Below, piece by piece: positions 12,558 to 19,622 of a DNA stretch of 64,000 nucleotides. Origin of the DNA: a virus. A program made the translations under genes and the position numbers. The DNA lies in IMG/VR virus record IMGVR_UViG_3300035703_000062, positions 1 through 64,000 of that record; one strand, written 5' to 3'. Position 1 is the first letter of the stretch, and the number at the start of each line of letters is the position of its first letter. The notes under the pieces are model-generated. The model was not told where the DNA came from. It did not search any database and saw only the letters and a list, made by a program, of their open reading frames with translations.

Positions 12558-12645
12558 TATTTCTAATTGCTTCACGCTTGGTCCATCACCCCCGCTCTGC
12601 TTCCGTAGCATCGGGCTGAACGCTCCTCAGGCTTAGCTCTCAGAC

Positions 12646-12680
12646 GGGGACCATTTTGTTGGCGCCAACAATATGGTCTC
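12646..12680. repeat. 30-bp near-perfect palindrome
   Basis: TTGTTGGCGCCAACAA (12656-12671) is a perfect 16-bp palindrome. Outside one T-T mismatch it is extended by GACCAT (12649-12654) and ATGGTC (12673-12678). The outermost GGGGACC (12646-12652) is also complementary to GGTCCCC at 12772-12778, the 3' end of the tRNA-like element. Possible roles are a hairpin RNA, a recombinase site or an operator. Confidence 0.6.
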
Positions 12681-12710
12681 TAGAGATGATGCCCAAACAG
12701 AGGAGCCTCT

Positions 12711-12779
12711 GGATCCGAGGTGTTGGCACACGCCGTGCAAATAGCATGGAATACTGGGTTCGATTCCCAGCGGTCCCCA
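12711..12779 (+). tRNA. tRNA-like element, probably degenerate
   Basis: The 3' part is a convincing T-arm plus acceptor strand: CTGGG-TTCGATT-CCCAG (12754-12770) then CGGTCCC. A cloverleaf of ~68 nt can be drawn with GGATCCG as 5' acceptor strand (two mismatches), GTG-TTGGCA-CAC as a minimal D-arm and CCGTG-CAAATAG-CATGG as anticodon arm, but the loop lacks U33. An alternative 5' strand, GGGGACC at 12646, pairs perfectly with GGTCCCC but would make a 133-nt molecule. It may be a decayed tRNA, a tRNA mimic or an attP copy of a host tRNA 3' end. Confidence 0.4.
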
Positions 12780-12795
12780 TTTTCACGGCACTCTC

Positions 12796-13347
12796 GTGAG
12801 CCTCTTCATCACGTCAGATACGCATTTTGGTCACACCAAGATGCTTACTTTTCTGCATACTGACGGTACTCCCGTGCGTCCGTTCTCTTCTGTGGAGGAA
12901 ATGCACGAGACAATGGTGGAAAGGTGGAATAAGACAGTCAATCCTGGTGACACTGTTTACCACCTAGGAGACGTGGCCATCCCGCGCAGTGGACTGCGCG
13001 TGCTGGAGCGTCTCAATGGAAGGAAGATTTTGATTCGCGGCAATCACGACATCTTCAAGATGGCTGACTATGCGAAGTATTTCTATGACATTCGCGGATG
13101 TCATTACAGGGATGGCTTAGTGTTTAGTCACATTCCCCTCCATCGTGATTGTTTCATTTCAGAGCGCTATTGGGGCAATGTGCATGGCCACCTTCATCGT
13201 CACACTGTGATGTATCAGGGAATGCCCGATCCCTTCTATTTCAATGCCTGCGTTGAAGTAAATGGCTTTACGCCAGTAGCATATGAGGAGATAAAGGCGC
13301 ATTTCGCGGATGTCCGAGCGTCGAACGTTCAACACGCCGCTGCGTGA
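12796..13347 (+). CDS. calcineurin-like metallophosphoesterase (183 aa)
   Basis: All metal-binding motifs of the metallophosphatase superfamily are visible in order: SDTHFGH (7-13), YHLGDVA (~55-61), RGNHD (~82-86), FSHIPLH (~114-120) and GHLHRH (~132-137). Substrate unknown; small phage members act on phosphodiesters or nucleotide-type substrates. The start lies 15 bp after the tRNA-like element. Confidence 0.85.
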   Translation: MSLFITSDTHFGHTKMLTFLHTDGTPVRPFSSVEEMHETMVERWNKTVNPGDTVYHLGDVAIPRSGLRVLERLNGRKILIRGNHDIFKMADYAKYFYDIRGCHYRDGLVFSHIPLHRDCFISERYWGNVHGHLHRHTVMYQGMPDPFYFNACVEVNGFTPVAYEEIKAHFADVRASNVQHAAA

Positions 13348-13555
13348 GCCGCTCAACCCAATCATCCATCGCCTCTTGCAGGCTGTGGATTGGCATAACT
13401 CTCAGTATTTCAAAGACCACAATCCTTGGCACCTACAGAAGGCCGATATCATCAGACAATACGTGAGAGAACTGAAGGCTTGGGTGTATGAGCAAGAGAA
13501 AAACAGCGTGGAGACTTTGGGCTCTAGCTCTGGGGGAGAAAGCAGGGAAGCATGA
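13310..13555 (+). CDS. hypothetical protein (81 aa)
   Basis: Overlaps the end of the phosphoesterase gene by 38 bp. MSERRTFNTPLREPLNPIIHRLL is followed by a helical, aromatic-rich middle (WHNSQYFKDHNPWHLQKADIIRQYV) and a Ser/Gly/Glu tail. A helical soluble protein of unknown role; the overlap suggests coupled translation. Confidence 0.5.
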   Translation: MSERRTFNTPLREPLNPIIHRLLQAVDWHNSQYFKDHNPWHLQKADIIRQYVRELKAWVYEQEKNSVETLGSSSGGESREA

Positions 13556-13700
13556 AAAAGAGGCAGATATTATTGCTTTAGTGCGAACTTTTATCTTGTT
13601 TTCATACATGGCCACCAATGTGTTTATTGTGGCTGGCGTTATTCGACACTGGAACAAGCAACTGCCTAGCTGTGTGCAGACACTAAGAAAGGGGGCCTGA
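13488..13700 (+). CDS. small membrane protein (70 aa)
   Basis: Basic N-terminus (MSKRKTAWRLW...) followed by one hydrophobic helix around residues 28-53 (IIALVRTFILFSYMATNVFIVAGVI) and a basic end. The LVRTFILFxYMATNxFIVAGVIRHW stretch seems familiar from cyanophage small membrane proteins. The 68-bp overlap with the preceding gene makes the exact start uncertain. Could be holin-like, but lysis genes are found elsewhere. Confidence 0.5.
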   Translation: MSKRKTAWRLWALALGEKAGKHEKEADIIALVRTFILFSYMATNVFIVAGVIRHWNKQLPSCVQTLRKGA

Positions 13701-13713
13701 GCCCCCTTTCCCT
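13691..13713 (+). terminator. intrinsic terminator
   Basis: GGGGGC-CTGA-GCCCCC followed by TTTCCCTTT. The stem begins inside the last codons of the membrane protein gene. It closes the rightward 12-13.7 kb cluster. Confidence 0.75.
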
Positions 13714-13734
13714 TTGCCTAGCGCTTTGATCATC

Positions 13735-13776
13735 TGAACGACGAGCAAACGTCGTGAGAGAGTGAAAAGCGCGTCA
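13735..13776 (+). other. conserved hairpin element, copy 3
   Basis: TGAACGACG-AGCAAA-CGTCGTG followed by AGTGAAAAGCGCGTC. Relative to copies 1 and 2 the stem changes ATG/CAT to ACG/CGT on both sides, so pairing is preserved by covariation. It sits between the rightward terminator and the leftward 13.8-16.8 kb operon. Confidence 0.5.
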
Positions 13777-13818
13777 GCTCGCCAAGCTTACCACAGTGGC
13801 TCAAAACCAGTGACAGGT

Positions 13819-13938
13819 TCAGAACCAATGGGGCTTGGGAACGTAGGCAACGCCTCGATAAACGAGCGACGCCATTTGTGCTTCACGCAAACGAGCAGCT
13901 TTTTCAAGCTGTTGCTTGATCAGAGCGAGAGGGTTCAT
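13819..13938 (-). CDS. YRGVxY (DUF4278-like) small protein (39 aa)
   Basis: Start ATG at 13938 with SD GGAG 9 bases upstream. The product begins MNPLALIKQQLEKAARLREA and contains LVYRGVAYVP. YRGVxY is the hallmark of the cyanobacterial DUF4278 family, whose function is unknown. It supports a cyanobacterial host. It is the last gene of the leftward terminase operon. Confidence 0.6.
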   Translation of the reverse strand: MNPLALIKQQLEKAARLREAQMASLVYRGVAYVPKPHWF

Positions 13939-14215
13939 GGTTGTTCTCCATGATGCTGGCCCCGTTCCGTGCCAGCGCGTCATGCGCCCCTTGCGGGGTG
14001 AACGTACCTTCAGTGTATCAAAGCTTGCGCAAGGGTAGGAGCGGGGCGCATTAGCCCCATAACGTCCGTGCGGCGGACCTCCTACTTGCTTCATCGTCGC
14101 CTGGTACGGCAACAGCAGAAAGGACTTCCCCACCCTTTCTGCAACCGAGGATGCCTGATACATCCTCTAAACCACTCGGGCGTCCCCTCGTGGCTGCATC
14201 GCGAATGCCCAGAAA
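13939..14215 (-). other. structured untranslated region
   Basis: About 280 bp without a gene. Contains CAGAAAGG/CCTTTCTG (14116-14141), GAGGATG/CATCCTC (14147-14167) and CCCC-GCAA-GGGG (about 13990-14001). On the minus strand the stems are followed by the SD and start of the DUF4278-like gene, so a structured 5' leader is plausible. No known riboswitch signature is seen. Confidence 0.35.
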
Positions 14216-14329
14216 CTATAGCGGTTTTTTCAGCTTTTCGTAATATTCGCCGGGAATGAAAATTTGCCAATACTTGGCAGCTATTGGCGCCAGGACCAAT
14301 ACACCACGCCACCTTGCTCGATCACCCAT
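14216..14329 (-). CDS. possible 37-aa protein
   Basis: Overlaps the preceding gene's end out of frame by 49 bp. The tail IAAKYWQIFIPGEYYEKLKKPL looks protein-like, while the first part (MGDRARWRGVLVLAP) lies within the overlap and may be incidental. The true start could be internal. Low support. Confidence 0.3.
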   Translation of the reverse strand: MGDRARWRGVLVLAPIAAKYWQIFIPGEYYEKLKKPL

Positions 14330-14400
14330 CGATGGTGGTGCCTAGCTTCCCGGAGCGGGACGCAAGCTTGGTGCTTGCGCCCCTTGAGGAAGTATTGCAT
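14281..14400 (-). CDS. small basic protein (39 aa)
   Basis: Starts MQYFLKGRKHQACVPLREAR and ends VVYWSWRQ. It lies 17 bp downstream of the 80-aa gene in the same direction. No SD. Plausible but not strongly supported. Confidence 0.35.
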   Translation of the reverse strand: MQYFLKGRKHQACVPLREARHHHRWVIEQGGVVYWSWRQ

Positions 14401-14417
14401 GCAGACTGTATCGCCGT

Positions 14418-14660
14418 TCACACGTCGTAAATGCGGCACTCCAGTGCGCTGGGATTGAGGCTGCAGAAACTGCCCCAGTGTGTTGCAGCGTCGAAAGGGC
14501 GCTTTGCATCCCTTTGATAGTCAGCCATGGCCTTTTCGTAGGCCCTCATGGCCTGATGGGCCTCTTCGCTGTCGGCGCCATGCGTATTGAAGGCCATGGT
14601 GAAATCGAAGGAAGCGTCTACCACTTTGGCGAATGCCTGATGGAGAGTTTCGTCGTCCAT
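14418..14660 (-). CDS. hypothetical helical protein (80 aa)
   Basis: MDDETLHQAFAKVVDASFDF then EEAHQAMRAYEKAMADYQ, mostly helical, with a short C-terminal strand region (CRIYDV). Co-directional with and 19 bp after the 65-aa gene. Not recognised. Confidence 0.55.
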   Translation of the reverse strand: MDDETLHQAFAKVVDASFDFTMAFNTHGADSEEAHQAMRAYEKAMADYQRDAKRPFDAATHWGSFCSLNPSALECRIYDV

Positions 14661-14679
14661 TGAAGAACTGCGAACACCT

Positions 14680-14877
14680 TCAGGCTACTTCTGTTTCGGA
14701 AGATTGTTGTAGTTTTTGTTGTTTTTTCAACACTTGATAAACTTTACGCAAACGCGGCAGTAGAGAAGGCTGATAGAAATGCTCTGCGGCAAGAAGTTGC
14801 AGGGCTGTTTGACGATCGCCTTCAAAGATGGCTAGCAGGAACTGTGCTTCCTGAAGATTAAGCTCAAGTGTTTCCAC
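14680..14877 (-). CDS. hypothetical helical protein (65 aa)
   Basis: GTG start. METLELNLQEAQFLLAIFEGDR then LLAAEHFYQPSLLPRLRKVYQVLKKQQK, a helical hairpin with a basic second helix. It lies 37 bp after the large terminase. Small helical proteins beside terminases can be small subunits, but there is no specific evidence here. Confidence 0.5.
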   Translation of the reverse strand: METLELNLQEAQFLLAIFEGDRQTALQLLAAEHFYQPSLLPRLRKVYQVLKKQQKLQQSSETEVA

Positions 14878-14914
14878 TTCATGGTGAAGATAAATTCTTG
14901 AACATACTAGAGGC

Positions 14915-16279
14915 TCACAAGAAATTTTCTAGCCAATTGGACTCATCGTCTTTATTAGCTGCATGAATTGCCGCGGCCAGGGCGAAAGCATGGTCGTCAA
15001 TACCAGTTTGTTTGCCGCCAGTGACACTCCATTGTCCTCCTGCTTTGTATACAACAGTGAGCCCTTTAATTTCACTAATAGCCTTCTCGTGATTGTAAAT
15101 GTTCACTTGTCCTGCGTTGAACAGTTCACGCATCTTTGAGAATGCTTTTGTTTTAGAAGAAATGGTCCAAGTGAGTTCTTCAATGGGGTAGTCGCCAGTG
15201 AGGGCCTGGATTGTGCCCGCACTGTTGTACTGGTCCATCACAATCTTTTCAAACACATAGAGCTTATGTTGCTCCCTTATCCAATCTTCAACGGCGTTAA
15301 TGTTAACTTCCTTCCTGCCGTTAATTTCAAAATCCGCCACGAACGTGTGGAACTTGTCCACAACTAATATTCCATTGTCAAAGTGAACAATACAGGCGGT
15401 GTAATTATCTCTTCCAATGCCGCCACGGGCAGGGTCAAGCGATAGCACGTAGGAGCCAACGAAGCGCTCCTCTGGGGGGAGCGCTTTGCGTTTGTCATCA
15501 ATGCAGGCCTCAACCACATCGGGGGAGATGAGGGCTGAAAGGTTGGCGGAGAACTGCGCTCCGTATTCAACGTTGAACTTATCGGGATCGCGCTGGCGCT
15601 CCAGTTCCAGGAAATCGCGAGAGATGGTTGGGTTCATCTCCCACGTTGGGAGGTTGACCGCTTGTAGGTGTGGAAAGCGACCGGAGGCTGCCTCCTTGAA
15701 ATGTTGGTAGAAGAGACCGTCAGTCAGCCATGGTGAAGACAGCTCAAGGATTTTGCCGTCGCTGCCGAACTGTGCCACTGCAGGAGAGAGTGCCTGATAG
15801 ATGCCGTTGGCGCCAGAGTTTGCGTCGCCGTCCACGGCGAACGCAAGCTCGTCGAACACACAGGCGCAGCAGGCAAGACCACGAGCAGCACGACCCGATG
15901 TAGGAATAGCCTTGAACACACATCCATTGCTCATCTCAATTTGATCAGCGGTTTCGCGGGAGATTTCCTGCGCGAATGGGCTATCAAGAATGAGCTGGCG
16001 AATGTTATTAAGAGCAATGCGGCTCTGGTCCTGACTGTTTGCAACAGTAAGCACGTACCACTTCTCTCCTTTCCGTACTTTTGCTTTGTACTTGTCTTCT
16101 AGGACAAAGCAGATGTAGACGCACGCAACGGCGGCCATGAGCGTTTTGCCGCTACGGCGGCCCAACGCCCACGTCGCCTGTGAAAACCCCCCTTCAAAGA
16201 ACGAATCGAGGATTTCAGCCTGTTTGGGATAGAGGGCTAATCGAAGGGCGTGCTTTGCGAAGTCTGAACATCTAAGCAT
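14915..16279 (-). CDS. terL: terminase large subunit (454 aa)
   Basis: DNA-packaging motor. The ATPase N-half has the Walker A variant GRRSGKT (40-46) and Walker B ACVFDE (139-144). The RNase H-like nuclease half has LSLDPARGG, a second acidic motif in IVMDQYNSAG and a third in GIDDHAFA. It packages DNA through the portal encoded just beyond on the opposite strand. Its start lies inside the upstream nuclease-like gene (43-bp overlap), suggesting coupling. Length is normal for the family. Confidence 0.92.
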   Translation of the reverse strand: MLRCSDFAKHALRLALYPKQAEILDSFFEGGFSQATWALGRRSGKTLMAAVACVYICFVLEDKYKAKVRKGEKWYVLTVANSQDQSRIALNNIRQLILDSPFAQEISRETADQIEMSNGCVFKAIPTSGRAARGLACCACVFDELAFAVDGDANSGANGIYQALSPAVAQFGSDGKILELSSPWLTDGLFYQHFKEAASGRFPHLQAVNLPTWEMNPTISRDFLELERQRDPDKFNVEYGAQFSANLSALISPDVVEACIDDKRKALPPEERFVGSYVLSLDPARGGIGRDNYTACIVHFDNGILVVDKFHTFVADFEINGRKEVNINAVEDWIREQHKLYVFEKIVMDQYNSAGTIQALTGDYPIEELTWTISSKTKAFSKMRELFNAGQVNIYNHEKAISEIKGLTVVYKAGGQWSVTGGKQTGIDDHAFALAAAIHAANKDDESNWLENFL

Positions 16280-16794
16280 TGTTTCAGCTCCTCCATGGAG
16301 CGAAGATTGTCTTTAGGAACGAAATAACACGGGCGCCCCGGCACATGCTCTTTCTTCCATTGTTTTTGCTTGGCTTGATGGGCATGTAGCCAACCATGGA
16401 GCCTAATTTCCTGGTTTTGTATCGTAACCAATACCAGGGTCTTGTCTTCACTTTCATCGAGAAGGCAGATTAGATCATAGTAATGGCGTGAACGTGTTTT
16501 CACATCAATATTGAAGGGCAGGTCGCAGCTTCCTCTGGTGGCTTCTGTTTCTTGAAATACGAAATCTTTTAGGCCAAGAAAGCTCGCCACTGCCATTTCG
16601 CCACCGGCACCAAGGATGTGCATGCGGAGGGCGTCGTCGCCCAAGGCTGGGCCGTTATTTCGGCCCAGCTTCCCTTGTTTTGCGTTGGTTTCTTGCCGGC
16701 GTTCGCCTTCGGCTATGGCCAACGCCTTCTCTGAAGGGGACAACTGCCACACAATGTGTTGGGGCATGTTGAGGAATGTTTCAGTACACGACAA
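16237..16794 (-). CDS. PD-(D/E)XK restriction-like protein (185 aa)
   Basis: Contains GAGGEMAVASFLG (helix with the early glutamate), then GSCDLPFNIDVKTRSR, which fits the D...(D/E)xK core as D...DVK with a following basic residue. Similar small PD-(D/E)XK proteins neighbour terminases in phages and may process DNA ends or degrade host DNA. It is the first gene of the leftward operon. A small terminase subunit is not otherwise visible in the window, but this fold does not fit that role. Confidence 0.55.
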   Translation of the reverse strand: MSCTETFLNMPQHIVWQLSPSEKALAIAEGERRQETNAKQGKLGRNNGPALGDDALRMHILGAGGEMAVASFLGLKDFVFQETEATRGSCDLPFNIDVKTRSRHYYDLICLLDESEDKTLVLVTIQNQEIRLHGWLHAHQAKQKQWKKEHVPGRPCYFVPKDNLRSMEELKQCLDVQTSQSTPFD

Positions 16795-16838
16795 TGTACC
16801 CAGTTCTAGAATGATTGCAATATCAGGATTCCTTATGC
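16795..16838. promoter_or_regulatory. divergent intergenic region
   Basis: Only 44 bp separate the leftward nuclease/terminase operon from the rightward portal operon. It contains a GTACA/TGTAC inverted repeat overlapping the end of the leftward start region (about 16785-16800) and an AT-rich TGCAATATCAGG. Both operons presumably start here or by read-through. No clear -10/-35 pairs can be assigned. Confidence 0.35.
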
Positions 16839-18941
16839 ATGGCTGACGTTACACAAGGTGGGGATATGGTGTCGCTCGGGCATGCCACAGCGGGTGGTAT
16901 TCGCGCCGATGGCCTGCAAAATGTGTTCACCGGGATGGGCACGAGCCGTGATAAGACCACCCGCACCACTGTTAAGCCGGTGTCTTTCATGGGCCATGAA
17001 GACCTTGAAGGTCTTTATGCACATTGGCTCATGCGGCGCATTGTTGACCTCGTGGCGGACGAATGCACCCGCGAGGGCTTTGAGATTTTGTTTGGCGGGG
17101 AGGGCGTCAATGCTGAAACGCTTTCTGGCGTTGAACAGGCCATTGAAGACCTGGAAATTCTGTCCTTCTTCAACGAGGCGGCCAAAACTTCTCGCTTATA
17201 TGGCGGCAGCGCGTTGCTGCTCTACATCGACGATGGGCGTCCGTCCGATATGCCCGTTGACAAGAATAATATTCGCGCTGTGGAGGGTATGGACTGCCTG
17301 GATCGGCATCAGATTGCGCCGATCATTAGTGAAGAAAGTCTGTACGACTATTCCAAGGCAACTTACTACCAAATCATTTCTGGCGATCTAATTCAGCAGC
17401 CCAACCTCCGTGCCATCCATAAGGACAGAATTCTGCGGTTTGACGGCATTTGGCTGCCGTATCGCACGCGGCAGAAGAACTATGGCTGGGGCATGAGCGT
17501 GCTGCAGAGCGTCTATGACAGCTTCAAGCACTACTACAGCGGCACCGCATCCATTGCCACCCTTCTTACTGAGTTTGACATCTTTGTGCATAAGGTGAGG
17601 GGCTTGGCTTCCATGCTGGCCGCTGGCAAGGAAGGGCAGGTAAGAGATCGCCTGCAACTGAATGACATGAGCAAGAGCATCTATCGCGGCTACGCGATTG
17701 ATGCGGAGAAGGAAGAGCTGGCCTTTGTTAGCCGGCAGTTTGGCGGCGTGAGCGAAATCCTGGAGAAGCTGCGCATCGATGTGATTGCCGCTGCTGGCAT
17801 TCCCCATACATTGCTATTTGGCCAGTCACCGTCTGGCTTGGGCGCTACGGGCCGTAGTGAAGAGCGTGACTTTGCCAAGACTTGCCATCACTACCAAGAA
17901 ACTAATTTCCGAAAGCCTCTGACAAAGCTGATGGAATACATCATGCTGAGTAAGACTGGCCCCACTGGCGGAAAAGTGCCTGATAACTGGCGCGTGAGCT
18001 TCAAGCCTCTGTTTGAAATGAACGAGCGTGAGCTGGCTGACGTGCGTGCGCGGGTGGCTGCGGTGGATGCTCGTTACATCCAGGTGGGTGTGCTTACGCC
18101 GCAGGAAGTGGCAGATTCGCGGTTCGGAAAGAGCGAATACAGCATTGAAACCACCATTGATCCATCGATCAAGCGGGAAATGCCGCAGAAGCCTGGCGAC
18201 GGCAAGATGGCCGTTCCTCCGGGTGGTCGCGATCCGCTGGATCAGCAGAACGGCAGCCTGCCTATGGATGGATCTCGCGAGGCTTCGGAAAGCGCAGCGG
18301 AAGAGACGATGGATGAAGCGGGCCTCTACATGTCTCGCGATCTAGAGAAGGTGCGTGGCGACGTGACATTCACCGACAAAACCCTGCATTCACGAGCCGT
18401 TAGCGCTGCCAAATCGAAGTTCAAGGTGTGGCCTTCTGCCTACGCCAGTGGTTATGTCGTGCAGAAATACAAGCAAATGTACAAGGAGAAGCATGGCTCT
18501 CTGAGCGGCGCCTTCAAAGGCGACGGCGAAGAGCTTCATGCCGACGACCTTGATAAGTGGTTTAAGGAGAAGTGGGTGAGGATTGGGGCTAATGGCGAAA
18601 TCATGGGGCCTTGTGGAGCCCGTGAGAAGGGCGAAGGCAAGCCGAAATGCTTGCCCCAGGCAAAAGCACAAGGGATGTCGAAGGAAGAGCGGCAGCGCAT
18701 TGTTGCCCGCAAACGTAAGGCCGATCCCAATCCTGAGCGTCGCGGTCCGGCCAAGATGGTGAGCAGTAAAACTGATGCCATTGAACCGCTCAAAGCGGAA
18801 GGCCTCATCCTGGGTGACATTGACGAAGCCGCGCTGATCACGCAGGCTGATATTGACGCAGCTTTGAACCAGTGGAAGCAGGAAGCTCCTGAGCGCTTCA
18901 AGGACATTCTGGAGGCCGGCAATGTTGAGCCCACTGAGTGA
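16839..18941 (+). CDS. portal protein (DUF1073 type) with C-terminal DUF5872 domain (700 aa)
   Basis: The dodecameric portal forms the DNA channel and docks the terminase. Residues ~30-450 match the DUF1073 portal family (WLMRRIVDLVADECTREGFEI; SRLYGGSALLLYIDDG; IPHTLLFGQSPSGLGATGRSEERDF). Residues ~500-635 are a separate basic module (SKFKVWPSAYASGYVVQKY; LDKWFKEKWV; CGAREKGEGKPKCLP; ERRGPAKMVSS), which I recognise as DUF5872, known from cyanophages and large DNA viruses. ATG 16839 (MADVTQ) is chosen, not the TTG at 16815. The fusion is unusual in length. Confidence 0.85.
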   Translation: MADVTQGGDMVSLGHATAGGIRADGLQNVFTGMGTSRDKTTRTTVKPVSFMGHEDLEGLYAHWLMRRIVDLVADECTREGFEILFGGEGVNAETLSGVEQAIEDLEILSFFNEAAKTSRLYGGSALLLYIDDGRPSDMPVDKNNIRAVEGMDCLDRHQIAPIISEESLYDYSKATYYQIISGDLIQQPNLRAIHKDRILRFDGIWLPYRTRQKNYGWGMSVLQSVYDSFKHYYSGTASIATLLTEFDIFVHKVRGLASMLAAGKEGQVRDRLQLNDMSKSIYRGYAIDAEKEELAFVSRQFGGVSEILEKLRIDVIAAAGIPHTLLFGQSPSGLGATGRSEERDFAKTCHHYQETNFRKPLTKLMEYIMLSKTGPTGGKVPDNWRVSFKPLFEMNERELADVRARVAAVDARYIQVGVLTPQEVADSRFGKSEYSIETTIDPSIKREMPQKPGDGKMAVPPGGRDPLDQQNGSLPMDGSREASESAAEETMDEAGLYMSRDLEKVRGDVTFTDKTLHSRAVSAAKSKFKVWPSAYASGYVVQKYKQMYKEKHGSLSGAFKGDGEELHADDLDKWFKEKWVRIGANGEIMGPCGAREKGEGKPKCLPQAKAQGMSKEERQRIVARKRKADPNPERRGPAKMVSSKTDAIEPLKAEGLILGDIDEAALITQADIDAALNQWKQEAPERFKDILEAGNVEPTE

Positions 18942-19584
18942 TCCGTGGCCCCGCTTTGATGCGGAGTGGGGCTATGACGCCAACCTGGGGCGCTATAGGC
19001 GCCCCTCTGGGCAGTTCATGAGTCAGAAGGCCGTGATGGCGCTTGTGGATGGTCGCATTGACAAACTCGGCCAGAATCTACGGCGATTCACGCAGATGCT
19101 GGCTGATGGCAACATCACAATTGACCAATGGCAAGGGAGTGTCCGCGAGGCAATTAAGGCTGCTCATATTCAGGCAACAGTGCTTGGGCACGGTGGTAAG
19201 GATGGTATGGGCAGCGCAGAGTATGGCCGCATCGGCCAGAGGCTTCGTGCGGAATACACTTTCCTTCAGGGCTTTGCTAGCGATATTTTGGCTGGCCGCG
19301 TTTCTCCTGCCATGGCTCTTGCTCGTGTGCAGCTATATGCTGAAAGCGTGCGAAGCTCTTACTGGGAAGGTGCCAGTCTTCGTCAAGGCAAGCAGGGATA
19401 CTCTCTGATGCGACGCATTTTGGACCCGCAGGCAAAGCATTGTGATGACTGTCTTCGTTATGCGAGGGCTGGTTTAGTCGCGATGGGGAGTTTGCCGATG
19501 CCGGGACAGCGTTGTGAATGTCGGGCGAGGTGTCGCTGTTCTGTCGAATACAAGCGCAACGCTATACCGACAAGTCCCGTGTGA
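18922..19584 (+). CDS. minor head / head morphogenesis protein (220 aa)
   Basis: ATG with a strong SD (GGAGG, 6-bp spacing) lies inside the end of the portal gene. The middle is helical; the end has a cysteine-rich motif CDDCLRYARAG...LPMPGQRCECRARCRCSVEY typical of SPP1 gp7-like minor head proteins (C-x2-C ... PG-x2-C-x-C-x3-CRC). The position directly after the portal fits that family. Confidence 0.65.
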   Translation: MLSPLSDPWPRFDAEWGYDANLGRYRRPSGQFMSQKAVMALVDGRIDKLGQNLRRFTQMLADGNITIDQWQGSVREAIKAAHIQATVLGHGGKDGMGSAEYGRIGQRLRAEYTFLQGFASDILAGRVSPAMALARVQLYAESVRSSYWEGASLRQGKQGYSLMRRILDPQAKHCDDCLRYARAGLVAMGSLPMPGQRCECRARCRCSVEYKRNAIPTSPV

Positions 19585-19622
19585 AAACTGGGCCTAACAT
19601 TGCGCAAGACATTGCGCTTTGT

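Noticed and set aside
12213-12611. Minus-strand ORF opposite the endonuclease VII-like gene
   Set aside because: Shadow frame; the + strand HNH/zinc motifs are clear.
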